Below, in pieces: positions 49,394 through 58,693 of a stretch of DNA of 64,000 nucleotides (the first letter of the stretch is position 1; each line of letters opens with the position of its first letter). The position numbers and the translations under genes were made by a program. The stretch spans positions 1 to 64,000 of IMG/VR virus record IMGVR_UViG_3300032516_000007; one strand, given 5' to 3'. Origin of the DNA: a virus. The notes under the pieces are model-generated. The model made no database searches. It worked only from the letters and a program-made list of their open reading frames with translations, and was not told the origin of the DNA.

Positions 49394-51400
49394 ATGTTTC
49401 TCACGTCTGGACAACTATATGATCTGCTGAGCAAGGCCAAGAAGAAGGCCACTCAGACAGGTTCTCGTGGGGGACGTTACTACGTCAGCACTGAGGGCTC
49501 CAAGATCTACACTGGGGAGCCCTCAGTTCCTGCCCCCTCAACTCGACCTCTCCCAACGCTTCATCATTTCGTCTCCATGGCTCCTCACTCTTCTCAGAAG
49601 ACACAGAGCCCAGTGAGTGTTGAGGCAGAGGTTGAGGTCACGAAGTTGCCCATGCGCCAGCGGGTGGTTCCGGCTGAGCAAAGATTTAGACCAAAGGCTA
49701 AGATCACTACTTCGAGTCGTGCATCTGTTCAGGAGGCCATGAAGAGATGGCCTGCCTACGTTTGTCGATCTTGTCGAGCAGTGATTCTTCCAACTTTTGC
49801 AAAGGATACGAAGCGGAATCAGGTTGATAAGATCGAATCAGAGGTTGATGAGAAGGGGGTGCCTAAGTCATGGCACGTGGTGACAGAGGAAGAGGGGGTC
49901 AAGGAGCGTTATCGTGCCGCTTCGAAGGCTGAAGCCACCCAGCTATCAGAGGATCTCAGGCAGCACTTTAGGGGAGAAGAACCCTGGCAGAGAAGGGATG
50001 ATCTGATCGCTGTTCATCAGACCAAGATCGAGGGAGAACAAAAGCATTCCACGCTTCTAGAACCAGGAGTTGTCCAACCCGAGATGGTTGGTCAGAAGCT
50101 TTGTCCTGATTGCTTTGGGAAGCATGAGGTGATCTCTCGGGAAGTGACGGGTCGGACTAAGATCAAGCATACAGCAGAGACAAGGCGGGTTGCTCATCAG
50201 AAGGAGAAGGAGCAGAAGCAAAAGGAAAGATCAATTCAGATTGCCCTGAAGAAGTTCCCTGGGAAGCGTACACAAGCTGAGAAGCAACTTGTGGATGAGC
50301 ATGAGGCAATCCAACGGACTCGTCAGCGAGCGGAGGACGAGAAGCGGAAGAAGGAAGATAGTTGGGGAAAGAAGATGGCGGGGGAAGTCTGGATCGAAGG
50401 TCAGGAGCAGGCTGCTTTGATGAAGCTTCGTCATCAGTATTGTGACAAGCTGATCCGTGAGGGAAAGGATCGATCTGAGGCTGGCCGCGAGGCAGCCAAC
50501 CTCACGAATGAAGAGCTGAGCAAGTTTCAGCAAGAGCAGGTTCGGGCTCATGGAAAACGTCGTGAGGATACGATCAAGGAGGTCGAAGCTGAGAGTGGTA
50601 GCCGTCATGTGATTCCAGTGTTCTATGGTCATGAGATTGAAGAGCACATGGAGCGACGGAGACATGAAGCTCCAGGGGGTGAGGAGCGGGGGGTGTACAG
50701 AGAGACAGTTAACCCTGTTCAGGCCAAAATAGCTGAACTTCTTCGTACCGCTCGAATGAGGGAGCGGATAGAGGAGAAGGAATCCCCAAAGGGGAGGAAG
50801 AGGAAGATCAAGAAGGGGCTATGTCTCTTTCTGAACAAGAGCATCTATCAGAGTGCCAAATCCCCTGAGGAAGCTGCTCAGCATAGGCAGTGGGCCAAGG
50901 AAGACTTTAGTGCTCCTTCTCCAGAAATTGAGAAGCCCAGGGAGCCTAAGGTTGAGAAGCCCAAGGAGCCTGAGAGAGACATTCATATGGAGGCGGCTCA
51001 CCACCTCACCCATGTGTTTCATCACGTAGATCAAGCTCGTCACTTTCAGGGTCATGAATTATCTTTTCATAAGCACTGGGAAGCAGCTCGTCAGTTGATC
51101 AAGCAGGGTGCTGATCCAAAATCTGAGCATTTTGATAAGGTTGGTAGGCACTACTATGGTAAGTACGTGGGCCTGAGACTTCGGGGGACCCGCAGGCTAG
51201 CAAGTCATGGTGAGAGGTATCCGGGCCGCCTGCCACTCCCAGGGTCTGATGGCTCTGGGGGTCAGAGGTTGCTGGGTAGGCTATCCTCCATGGCTGATCA
51301 TCTGTACCACACACCATCAGCAGTGAGGAGACTGAGAAACCGAATTGCAAACTCTTCTGGTACTCCCAATTTCAGAAGAGAACGTGGTGCTTGGGAGTAG
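49394..51400 (+). CDS. Large virion-block protein with zinc site
   Basis: 668 residues from ATG 49394; earlier in-frame codons overlap the previous gene. The start (SRGGRYYVSTEGSKIYTG) is the GGRYYY-type segment found in phage minor virion proteins. A zinc site (YVCRSCRAVI near 115, KLCPDCFGKHE near 235) and long basic coiled coils follow. His-rich C-terminus. No enzyme motif. Confidence 0.55.
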   Translation: MFLTSGQLYDLLSKAKKKATQTGSRGGRYYVSTEGSKIYTGEPSVPAPSTRPLPTLHHFVSMAPHSSQKTQSPVSVEAEVEVTKLPMRQRVVPAEQRFRPKAKITTSSRASVQEAMKRWPAYVCRSCRAVILPTFAKDTKRNQVDKIESEVDEKGVPKSWHVVTEEEGVKERYRAASKAEATQLSEDLRQHFRGEEPWQRRDDLIAVHQTKIEGEQKHSTLLEPGVVQPEMVGQKLCPDCFGKHEVISREVTGRTKIKHTAETRRVAHQKEKEQKQKERSIQIALKKFPGKRTQAEKQLVDEHEAIQRTRQRAEDEKRKKEDSWGKKMAGEVWIEGQEQAALMKLRHQYCDKLIREGKDRSEAGREAANLTNEELSKFQQEQVRAHGKRREDTIKEVEAESGSRHVIPVFYGHEIEEHMERRRHEAPGGEERGVYRETVNPVQAKIAELLRTARMRERIEEKESPKGRKRKIKKGLCLFLNKSIYQSAKSPEEAAQHRQWAKEDFSAPSPEIEKPREPKVEKPKEPERDIHMEAAHHLTHVFHHVDQARHFQGHELSFHKHWEAARQLIKQGADPKSEHFDKVGRHYYGKYVGLRLRGTRRLASHGERYPGRLPLPGSDGSGGQRLLGRLSSMADHLYHTPSAVRRLRNRIANSSGTPNFRRERGAWE

Positions 51401-51422
51401 ATAGAGAAGGAGTCTGATCAAC

Positions 51423-51893
51423 ATGGCAAACAATCCATACGCTGGTGCAGTTCCCCTCAATCTTCGTCCTGAGGAGACAAGTGAGGTGGTGGCCAAGTCC
51501 ACCAGTTATCGTCCTGGGGAGGTCCATCCGATGACCTATCGCCATCCTGCCCAGAATCCATCTTTGGGTCGAGAGGATGGGAACACTCCTCTTCGTCGCT
51601 ACCCAAATGGTCTGCTGGATGTGGGCTATGTGGCGAGCTTCATCATTGAAGTGATCCACAAAGCTGAGTTGGGTGGCAATCTGACCAACTTCGAGAAGGC
51701 ACTGCTGACCCTCATCCTGCCTGGTCATTTCCAGTTGATCGATGCTCAGATTGCTGCATCCTTCGCTCACCTGACTGATGAGGAGAAGCTTCTTCTGTCA
51801 GTCAAGGTCATGCGGCACTTCAATGAGGAGCTGAATTACAACGCTGGAGCGGGAGGCGGTAGTGTGCCCTTCCGTCATGTCACAAAAAGTTAG
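51423..51893 (+). CDS. Hypothetical structural-block protein
   Basis: 156 residues. A polar N-terminus is followed by a helical domain (YVASFIIEVIHKAELGGNLTNFEKALLTLILPG; EEKLLLSVKVMRHFNEELNY). No family recognised; probably a virion component. AAGGAG lies upstream. Confidence 0.6.
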   Translation: MANNPYAGAVPLNLRPEETSEVVAKSTSYRPGEVHPMTYRHPAQNPSLGREDGNTPLRRYPNGLLDVGYVASFIIEVIHKAELGGNLTNFEKALLTLILPGHFQLIDAQIAASFAHLTDEEKLLLSVKVMRHFNEELNYNAGAGGGSVPFRHVTKS

Positions 51894-52107
51894 GCTTCAG
51901 ATCCCTGACGATGTTCCTCTTGAGGAAGTCGTCAAGGCTCTAGAGTCTGCCGCACGGGGGCTTCGCCAGGAACAGGAGGCGAAGCCCCTGTCAGGTATTG
52001 AAGATCGGAATCCAGCATCCAAGCACATGATGGAGTTCATCGATAGTTCCTACTTGACCATGGTGGATAGCTTGGCAAAGGAGATTGGGAAGGTTCTAGA
52101 ATCATGA
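51862..52107 (+). CDS. Hypothetical protein
   Basis: 81 residues from GTG 51862, which has GGGAGG five bases upstream; ATG 51877 is the alternative. VRLQIPDDVPLEEVVKALESAARGL is a strand then helix. Overlaps both neighbours. Confidence 0.55.
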   Translation: MCPSVMSQKVRLQIPDDVPLEEVVKALESAARGLRQEQEAKPLSGIEDRNPASKHMMEFIDSSYLTMVDSLAKEIGKVLES

Positions 52108-52277
52108 TCAGGAAGTTGCCATTGCGTCCCATCATGAAGTCCAAGCTCACCTCTGATGGTGAGCGGGTACTTCAGATTCTCCAGAGGGAATATCAGATGG
52201 AGCGTGAGGCGGCGGTTCGTTTGATGAGAGATGGCGGGGCCATGTTGGCCCTGGCTATTGTGACTCGGAGTCGATGA
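52104..52277 (+). CDS. Small basic protein
   Basis: 57 residues (starts MIRKLPLRPIMKSK). ATGA junctions at both ends make it a likely real gene. Its start lies directly after a TTCTAGAATCA element. No motif. Confidence 0.55.
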   Translation: MIRKLPLRPIMKSKLTSDGERVLQILQREYQMEREAAVRLMRDGGAMLALAIVTRSR

Positions 52278-52999
52278 TGTTTCTTTTCGTAGCTATTCAC
52301 AAAAGTATCTATCCTGAGAGTTTGTTCATCAGGAAGGGAGAAGAGGAGGGAACTCTTAACCTGCGTGTTTCCAAACCTCAGAAGGTAGCCACACCCCCAA
52401 AGGTTAAGCAGCCTCGTGCTCCGACTGTGGGTGTTCCCTCTCAGGAAGTTCAGAAGCCATCAGCATCCCATCTGGAGAAGGTGTCAACGCCTCACCATCA
52501 GGCTGCCCAAGCTGAAGCTCTCATGAGGATGTCAACTCATGAGTACCAACGAACGGGACGTATGCAACATGCTTTGAAGGCACAGCGTTCCCAGGCGACT
52601 CTAGATCATTTTGCTTCCCAAGGTGTTGTACCAACACCCCAGCATCATGCTGATTGGGTTGATCACTATGGGGAGCATTCAGATAAATATGCAGGATCAA
52701 AAGTTCCTGTTATGTCCCGGTCCCGGTGGCACAAGATTTCTGGTGGGATTGAGTTTTCAGGACATGAACACGAACAGAAGCCAGCTTGGACAGAAGCTCA
52801 GCTACAGGCGGCTACTGCTCCTAAGCCTGAACCCCTACCCGCTTCTGATATTGGATTTGAGAGACCTGAGAAGGTATCTCGTCCGGAGGTTCAGGAAACC
52901 ATTGGGTACATGAAGAAGATTCACAGTTTCAAGAAGAGTCTCATCAATGCTTTGCTGTTAAAGGCATTGAACCTGAGAAGGAGCATTTTGAGTTATTGA
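52274..52999 (+). CDS. Hypothetical polar protein
   Basis: 241 residues, Pro/Lys/His/Gln-rich, with basic ends and no clear domain; a short helical section (QAAQAEALMRMSTHEYQRTGRM) resembles segments of neighbouring effectors. Probably an injected or minor virion protein. Confidence 0.5.
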   Translation: MMFLFVAIHKSIYPESLFIRKGEEEGTLNLRVSKPQKVATPPKVKQPRAPTVGVPSQEVQKPSASHLEKVSTPHHQAAQAEALMRMSTHEYQRTGRMQHALKAQRSQATLDHFASQGVVPTPQHHADWVDHYGEHSDKYAGSKVPVMSRSRWHKISGGIEFSGHEHEQKPAWTEAQLQAATAPKPEPLPASDIGFERPEKVSRPEVQETIGYMKKIHSFKKSLINALLLKALNLRRSILSY

Positions 53000-53012
53000 A
53001 CAGGAGTGGAAC

Positions 53013-53648
53013 ATGAGACCCGACATGATTAGCCCCCGACGGCTTCGTCCTGCTAGTGACGGTTCACACAGTGAGCCCTTGTTTCGGATGACCAGGGAAG
53101 ATCCCCATCGAGTGCTCAAAGGGATTGTGATTCCCCAGACAGTGCGTGGTCAGGTCAATGGAGTGATGCCTGGGGCGTCGGCTCCCCCGAAACCTCAGCC
53201 CTCTCTGTGGGTGATGAGGAAAGCGGATCCATCTCAACAGGAGATGATCCCTGGGGGTCTGGCTTCTGGGAAGGCTGATACAGCTTTCGATCCTGAAGCT
53301 CTCAAGGTGGGGATGAAGGTTGAGCTGGAGCATTCAGGCAACGCCAAGCTGGCTCGGGAGATTGCCAAAGATCATCTGACCGAGGACCCTGATTACTACA
53401 AGAAGCTGGCCAAGATGGAAGCCAAGAAGGCTATGGGTGGGTTGGTGACGAAGTCCAAGGAAATGGAGGGCAAGAAGAGAAGTTGGATGCCCCCCACCGA
53501 GTACAGTCCCGAAGCCTATGGGAAGCCTCCTCATCCAGAGGGTCATGGGTTCATCAGTGGTGAGCCAATCGAGAAGATCAAGGAAAGGTTGGCAAAGTTG
53601 CAACCTCACCGTCCGAAGGGTACAGGGCAATTCAACCTCGACGATTAG
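53013..53648 (+). CDS. DUF5661-domain protein
   Basis: 211 residues. GLASGKADTAFDPEALKVGMKVELEHSG and AREIAKDHLTEDPDYYKKLAKME match DUF5661: an acidic loop, a VELEHT-like core and a DHLxExPDYYxxLxxME helix. Common in large phage virion proteins; no activity known. Flanking parts are polar and basic. Confidence 0.75.
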   Translation: MRPDMISPRRLRPASDGSHSEPLFRMTREDPHRVLKGIVIPQTVRGQVNGVMPGASAPPKPQPSLWVMRKADPSQQEMIPGGLASGKADTAFDPEALKVGMKVELEHSGNAKLAREIAKDHLTEDPDYYKKLAKMEAKKAMGGLVTKSKEMEGKKRSWMPPTEYSPEAYGKPPHPEGHGFISGEPIEKIKERLAKLQPHRPKGTGQFNLDD

Positions 53649-53653
53649 GATGT

Positions 53654-53667
53654 TGGTTCTAGAACAT
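53654..53667. repeat. TGGTTCTAGAACAT palindrome variant
   Basis: Copy of the recurring element immediately before and into the start codon region of the head-morphogenesis gene. Confidence 0.8.
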
Positions 53668-54574
53668 GCCGATTCTGACGAGGCAGCAAGTTGAGAAGCT
53701 TGCTGAGATCATTGACCAGCACACCACCTGGTTCGTCTGGCGAGCTTTCGGTTCCCAGTACGTCAAGAAAGAAGATCTAGACAAGCTGAAGGCTAGTGGA
53801 CTCCTGCCTATGGATGTGCAGGTGTCCACGATCAAGAATGCCTACGTTTTGGGTCGGCTGGAATCTCTGCTCAAGGAAAACGATTTCAGGAAGTTGACCT
53901 GGGTTCAGCTCCAAGAGGCAGCCAAGGGTCGCTTTACCTCTGTTGACAAGTTCCAGATCGAAGCGGCTGAGATGAGTGCCTTTACGAAGTTTCGTGGATT
54001 GGCTGACGACATCAAGAGTCGTCTCTACGATCGTTTGGCTCAGGCGACGAACAGCACTGTGACTGAAGCTCATGTGCGAGGGACGATCAAGGACATTGTT
54101 AAGGTTGGGGTTGAACTCAGCCAATCCTTCCAGAAGGTGGCCAGAGAGTTGGTGGAGGAGCTGAAGGAACCAACTCGAAATTGGACTCGTGTGGCTGCCA
54201 CGGAGCTTCACACAGCGTGGCAACGGGGTGTGGTCAACACGATCATTCAGAAGGTAGATCTGTACGAGGATTCTGAGGGCATTGATAGCAACGTCTTTGT
54301 TGATCATGACGATGATGCCTGTGAGGACTGCAAGAGGATCTACAACGATCCCAAGACTGGTCATCCCAAGATCATGAAGTTGAGAGACCTTCTCGAGAAC
54401 GAGGGATCCAACTATCAACGGCCATGGCGTCAGAATGCTAAGCCGGTTGTCCCTCCTCTGCATCCCCACTGCTATGGGCGTGTGATCTATGTTCCCCCAG
54501 GTTGGGGGTTCAAGGATGATGGTACGTTCACTCTGATCGATCCCAAGGAAGCTTACCCGGAGCTGAACGAATGA
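53666..54574 (+). CDS. MuF/SPP1 gp7-like head morphogenesis protein
   Basis: 302 residues. The C-terminal CEDCKRIYNDPKTG and PPLHPHCYGRVIYVPPG are diagnostic of the MuF (SPP1 gp7-like) minor head protein. The N-terminus (VEKLAEIIDQHTTWFVWRAFG) and helical middle fit too. It is placed inside the head and assists assembly or ejection. In many phages MuF-type genes are followed by or fused to toxin domains, as seems to happen here. Confidence 0.88.
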   Translation: MPILTRQQVEKLAEIIDQHTTWFVWRAFGSQYVKKEDLDKLKASGLLPMDVQVSTIKNAYVLGRLESLLKENDFRKLTWVQLQEAAKGRFTSVDKFQIEAAEMSAFTKFRGLADDIKSRLYDRLAQATNSTVTEAHVRGTIKDIVKVGVELSQSFQKVARELVEELKEPTRNWTRVAATELHTAWQRGVVNTIIQKVDLYEDSEGIDSNVFVDHDDDACEDCKRIYNDPKTGHPKIMKLRDLLENEGSNYQRPWRQNAKPVVPPLHPHCYGRVIYVPPGWGFKDDGTFTLIDPKEAYPELNE

Positions 54575-57387
54575 ATCACTTCATCAGCAAGACTATTAGG
54601 TACTATCATCCTTACTTACCAACTCACACCCTTCGTAAGGCTGAAGAGCCCGGTGAGTTCCGTGGTGGGGACCCCGAGGAGATGCGTCTGAAGAAGGAAG
54701 AAAAGCAAACTGAGCTAGGTGAATCTGGGGATGCTGGAGAAGATCAGGGTGGGGAAGAGCCAGATCCTGCCGATGTGGAGGAGGCTCAGCAGGCAGATCA
54801 GGATAAGTCAGAAGGGAAATCTGTCAGTATTGGGAAAGCGATTACCACAGCCATGGGTGCGGTTGAGGCTTCTCCATGGCCACCCAACACAACGGATTAT
54901 CCTTCCAAGGATCGGAATGGTAATCCAGTTCATGACAATGTGGACTTTCACTTTCGTGGGGTCAAACAGCCCTGGATTGAAGTGGGTCCCCCTCGTCAGG
55001 GTCCCAATCAGAAGAAGCCCTGGTCAGAGGTTCTGGGTCTTCCCCCATTGATGGCTCCTTCTGGACCTCCCTATTGGCGTCAGAAGCTTCTACAGGAACG
55101 AAGGGATGAGCTTGGGATGAGTCCCAGACCCAGGCTCATCGAACCTACTGATATGTACGCTATGCAGTCTGTGGCAAAGGCTTTCGATGATCTTCTAGAG
55201 AAGGCAAAGGCGACGCTTGGCGGGGAGTCTGCTGAACACCACCCATATATTCCTGGATATAAGGATAAGATCAAAACACCTGTTTCTTTGAATGTTGATA
55301 GCTTAGATCATGTTCCTGAGCATATAAATAAACATGTCTCTAAGATTGTTGGTCCTCATTGGAAAGATCATATTCATAGATATGTCAAAGAAGTTAACAG
55401 TGGGGAGGGTTTAAGTTTTACTCCTTCTCCTGTTCTTCGAGCTATGGAAGATTGGATGGGAGGTGGTGGTAAGTTTCCACATAAACGAGGGGCAGGGCAG
55501 GCTATTGTGTCCAATGATGTAAAAGCTTTGAATCATCTGACACAACGTGCAGGTCATGCTGGGTGGCATCGGTCTGGTGTAGTTGCTGGAGTTTTATCCA
55601 GGATGCCTTTGAATCATGAAGCTATCAAACATCAAACTGGTGGTAGTATTCCAACGCATCTTTATCGTGGTAGTATGTATGTTCCCCATGCGGCAAAGGT
55701 TGGTGATGTTTTTCATCTTTCTCCATCTTCATTTAGTTCCGGTAAACTTGTGGAGCCATTCAAAGACTATCCAGGGCTTATGAAGATGAGGTTACCGTCC
55801 AGAGGATTTAGTTTGGGTAATCACAGTTTGTGGCCAGAACGGGAGGTACTTGTTTCTGGTCATTATAGAATCCATAATATATCTTATCCTCGTGGTCGTA
55901 CTATGTTTCATGTTGAAGAGATTCCTCATGGTGAAGTTAATAAAGCTATTGAGAATCAATCTCAGCATGAAATGAACCAATTTATAGCTTCTCATCCTTC
56001 TGAGATGGTGTCTGCTAAAGGAGCAGAGGATATTGAGCATGTGGGGAGGGGACTTGGAAAGAGAATGGCTCCCTGTCCCTACGGAGGGGGAATCGAATGC
56101 CTTCGGCATGGTGGAGATGGTGCTGATGCTCATTACCCATCATTCCACCATAAACATGAAGATCAATCCCTGAGTCACGAAGATGTTCTCCATCAGGAAG
56201 CTGGAAAAGATCCTGGGGAACGAACACATAGCCTTAACCAGATGCAGAAGAAGGCTCTTGTTGGGCATGTGATGTCCAGGTACGAAAGTGAAGGTACAGA
56301 TCTAGATAACCCTGATACAAGATCGAAGTACATGAAGACACTTCGGCATATTCACGGTTATTTGGGTAAAGACGCAGAGTCAAACGCATGGAGAAAGAAA
56401 GCCATTTCGGAGTGGAAGTCCAAGATTAGTCAGTATCATGGTTCAGAGGATCAAAAGCCAGAGGGTCACCTGGCCATGGAAGCTGCTGAGAAGCAGATCG
56501 ATGTGACTTGTGATTTTTCAAGGGAAGTCGGTTGGGGTTCTACAGATAGTAAAGAGTCAGATCTTCCAGAGAAGATGTTGGAGCAAGCATTTGGTAGGCA
56601 AATGAGGATTAGTGACTTTGAGAGGGCGTATACTGTCGATGATGATAATCTAAAACTTCCAACTCCTGATGGTGGATATGGGGCAAATATTCATCACATC
56701 AACATTGTCGAAAAGGAACAGGGCCAGTACGAGATCAATGTGATGGGGTCTATTGATTATAGTTATGGTGAGGGTAGTGAGCGGGCAGCTACATTCGTTC
56801 GAGTGATTCACTGTTCTGTTGGTGGTAAGAAGAAGCAAGATCGTTTCATTATGGTTCACCATGACAAGATATTTGTGCTAGATGCTGATCATAGTAAGGT
56901 TGGTGGGCATCAGAACTCTGGATTGAGTACGGATTTTCTCAAGCATAGTGTTATTGAATACCAGAAATGGGGGGTTAATCAGATCACAACAAGTCCGCAC
57001 TGGGTGGGTAAGTACACTTGGGCTCGAATGGGATTCCAGTGGAATGAGGAGGCTGCTGCCACTGTGGGTCGCCATATGACCAAATTTTTGATCAGTCATT
57101 ATGGGATGGAGAAGAAGGCTGCTGCAAAATTGGCGGCTAAATTTGCTGATATGCCATCCAGATTTGCTGTCAAGACGCTTTCTAATCCTCAATTGACTGA
57201 AGATGGTCAGGCATTGTTTAGATCTTTCGAGAAGAGCGAGTACAGATGCAAGCCAGAGGAGGTTGGGAAGGCATTCCTTCTTAGTGATGGTGGTAACCAA
57301 GTTTGGATGAATGGGGGCATGGTGGACATGTCTCGGAAAACCAGTCCTAGTTACCGTCAATTGAGGAAGTATCTGGGTTTGAAGTAG
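54571..57387 (+). CDS. Virion effector: ADP-ribosyltransferase-like plus GNAT-like domain
   Basis: 938 residues, ATGA-coupled to the MuF gene. An acidic, Gly/Glu-rich head (1-100). Around residues 340-430 there is an R-S-E type ADP-ribosyltransferase pattern: R366 (HLYRGSM), S384-P-S-S-F-S-S (FHLSPSSFSS) and E423-x-E425 (WPEREVLVSG). Near 790-830 lies a GNAT-like ending (WGVNQITTSPHWVGKYTWARMGFQW). The C-terminus matches that of the next protein. The segment around 55,240-56,050 is much more AT-rich than its surroundings. Likely injected with DNA to modify host proteins, as T4 Alt does. Confidence 0.65.
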   Translation: MNHFISKTIRYYHPYLPTHTLRKAEEPGEFRGGDPEEMRLKKEEKQTELGESGDAGEDQGGEEPDPADVEEAQQADQDKSEGKSVSIGKAITTAMGAVEASPWPPNTTDYPSKDRNGNPVHDNVDFHFRGVKQPWIEVGPPRQGPNQKKPWSEVLGLPPLMAPSGPPYWRQKLLQERRDELGMSPRPRLIEPTDMYAMQSVAKAFDDLLEKAKATLGGESAEHHPYIPGYKDKIKTPVSLNVDSLDHVPEHINKHVSKIVGPHWKDHIHRYVKEVNSGEGLSFTPSPVLRAMEDWMGGGGKFPHKRGAGQAIVSNDVKALNHLTQRAGHAGWHRSGVVAGVLSRMPLNHEAIKHQTGGSIPTHLYRGSMYVPHAAKVGDVFHLSPSSFSSGKLVEPFKDYPGLMKMRLPSRGFSLGNHSLWPEREVLVSGHYRIHNISYPRGRTMFHVEEIPHGEVNKAIENQSQHEMNQFIASHPSEMVSAKGAEDIEHVGRGLGKRMAPCPYGGGIECLRHGGDGADAHYPSFHHKHEDQSLSHEDVLHQEAGKDPGERTHSLNQMQKKALVGHVMSRYESEGTDLDNPDTRSKYMKTLRHIHGYLGKDAESNAWRKKAISEWKSKISQYHGSEDQKPEGHLAMEAAEKQIDVTCDFSREVGWGSTDSKESDLPEKMLEQAFGRQMRISDFERAYTVDDDNLKLPTPDGGYGANIHHINIVEKEQGQYEINVMGSIDYSYGEGSERAATFVRVIHCSVGGKKKQDRFIMVHHDKIFVLDADHSKVGGHQNSGLSTDFLKHSVIEYQKWGVNQITTSPHWVGKYTWARMGFQWNEEAAATVGRHMTKFLISHYGMEKKAAAKLAAKFADMPSRFAVKTLSNPQLTEDGQALFRSFEKSEYRCKPEEVGKAFLLSDGGNQVWMNGGMVDMSRKTSPSYRQLRKYLGLK

Positions 57388-57395
57388 GGTGATCT

Positions 57396-58688
57396 ATGCT
57401 TAATTTGTTCGATGATCTAATGAAGGCGGCCCGTCGGGTATCTCCATTCCCCGTTCCTCAAGGAATGACCCATGGAGATGTGCTTCGTCATCAAGCAATA
57501 CATGTTCACCGTGCCGGGGGTCTTCCATCCTCCAGGGAGCATCGATTAGCTCTACAGGCGAAACCATCACCTCTTACATCGGAGCATGTGGCAGAAACAG
57601 TATCAAAGAATAAACTTCTTCATCCTAAACATGTAACAGCATTGATTGATCATGCTCATGATCATTTTAGTAGATTGTTGAGGACGCCTGGAAGGATGAA
57701 TGAAGAATCTTACCATAAGGTAATGGAAACTCTTGGTGATGCTGTTAATGTTGCTCATGAGACTAAGCACCCAAAAAGAAATTCATTAAGGAACTTGCAG
57801 GCCAAAGCAATTAGGAATCATGTTGGTTCTTATTCTTATCCAGTAGTAAATACTAGATTCAAAAATATGGAAGGTGTTGTTTCGCATGTTACTCCAAATG
57901 GTTGGGCAGAAGCTAGAGAGAATACTCCAGCACACAAGTCAACTCTTGGTCATTACACTTTGCATAATGTATTCAAAGATAAAGTAAATGATGCTGATCA
58001 TTATTTACATGATTCTTTTAAGATGGATCATCCAGACTATACGTCTAAGGTTAACGATTCTGCTTTGGAATTTGAATCAGATATTAGTTCAAAAGAACAT
58101 CAAAGACGGAGTATTCAAAGTACACATTCTTGGCCACATAGGGTAACTGTATCGGGGGATATCGTTCACCATAGTGGAGGTTTGATTGGTCAATTTAGTA
58201 GAACTTTTGGAAGAGATGTCAATGGTGATCTTCGTGTAAATCATGATGGTCTGAGCTTAGATAAAGAACATCAGGGATATGGTATTTCTAAGGCTCTTAT
58301 GAAATCATCATTGGAGCACTATAGACAGATGGGAGTTAAGACTGTTCACGTTGGGCCAGCCGATGTTGGAAGATACACGTGGGCCAAGATGGGATTCCAT
58401 TGGGGTGAAGATGGGACAAGGCATGTCAAAAGGACGTTACCAAAGTTCTTAGTGGAGCATGGAGAGGATCCCAAGTCTGCTCAAGAGATTACTGATAGGC
58501 ATGCTGACAAGCCATGGGAGATAGCTTCTCTTCATATCGGCGGGAGGCATGTTGGGAAGAAGTATTTGTTAAGAGGAGATGTTTCTGGGCAGAGTGGACC
58601 ATGGGGGTACACTGGAGGTTCTTTGGAGTTGCATCCCGATAACCCTGGATACCAACATATCAGCAAATACGTTGGATTGAATAGGTGA
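57396..58688 (+). CDS. GNAT-like virion effector
   Basis: 430 residues. The C-terminal half has a GNAT-type pattern: VNHDGLSLDKEHQGYGISKALMKSS, HYRQMGVKTVHVGPADVGRYTWAKMGF. A helical N-terminal domain precedes it. Final residues (KKYLLRG to HISKYVGLNR) mirror those of the previous protein, so the two are paralogous. DNA from about 57,580 to 58,340 is AT-rich. Likely an injected acetyltransferase-like effector. Confidence 0.6.
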   Translation: MLNLFDDLMKAARRVSPFPVPQGMTHGDVLRHQAIHVHRAGGLPSSREHRLALQAKPSPLTSEHVAETVSKNKLLHPKHVTALIDHAHDHFSRLLRTPGRMNEESYHKVMETLGDAVNVAHETKHPKRNSLRNLQAKAIRNHVGSYSYPVVNTRFKNMEGVVSHVTPNGWAEARENTPAHKSTLGHYTLHNVFKDKVNDADHYLHDSFKMDHPDYTSKVNDSALEFESDISSKEHQRRSIQSTHSWPHRVTVSGDIVHHSGGLIGQFSRTFGRDVNGDLRVNHDGLSLDKEHQGYGISKALMKSSLEHYRQMGVKTVHVGPADVGRYTWAKMGFHWGEDGTRHVKRTLPKFLVEHGEDPKSAQEITDRHADKPWEIASLHIGGRHVGKKYLLRGDVSGQSGPWGYTGGSLELHPDNPGYQHISKYVGLNR

Positions 58689-58693
58689 ATTGA

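Noticed and set aside
53777-54469. 230-codon reverse-strand frame inside the MuF gene
   Set aside because: Shadow of a strongly coding forward gene with a known domain.
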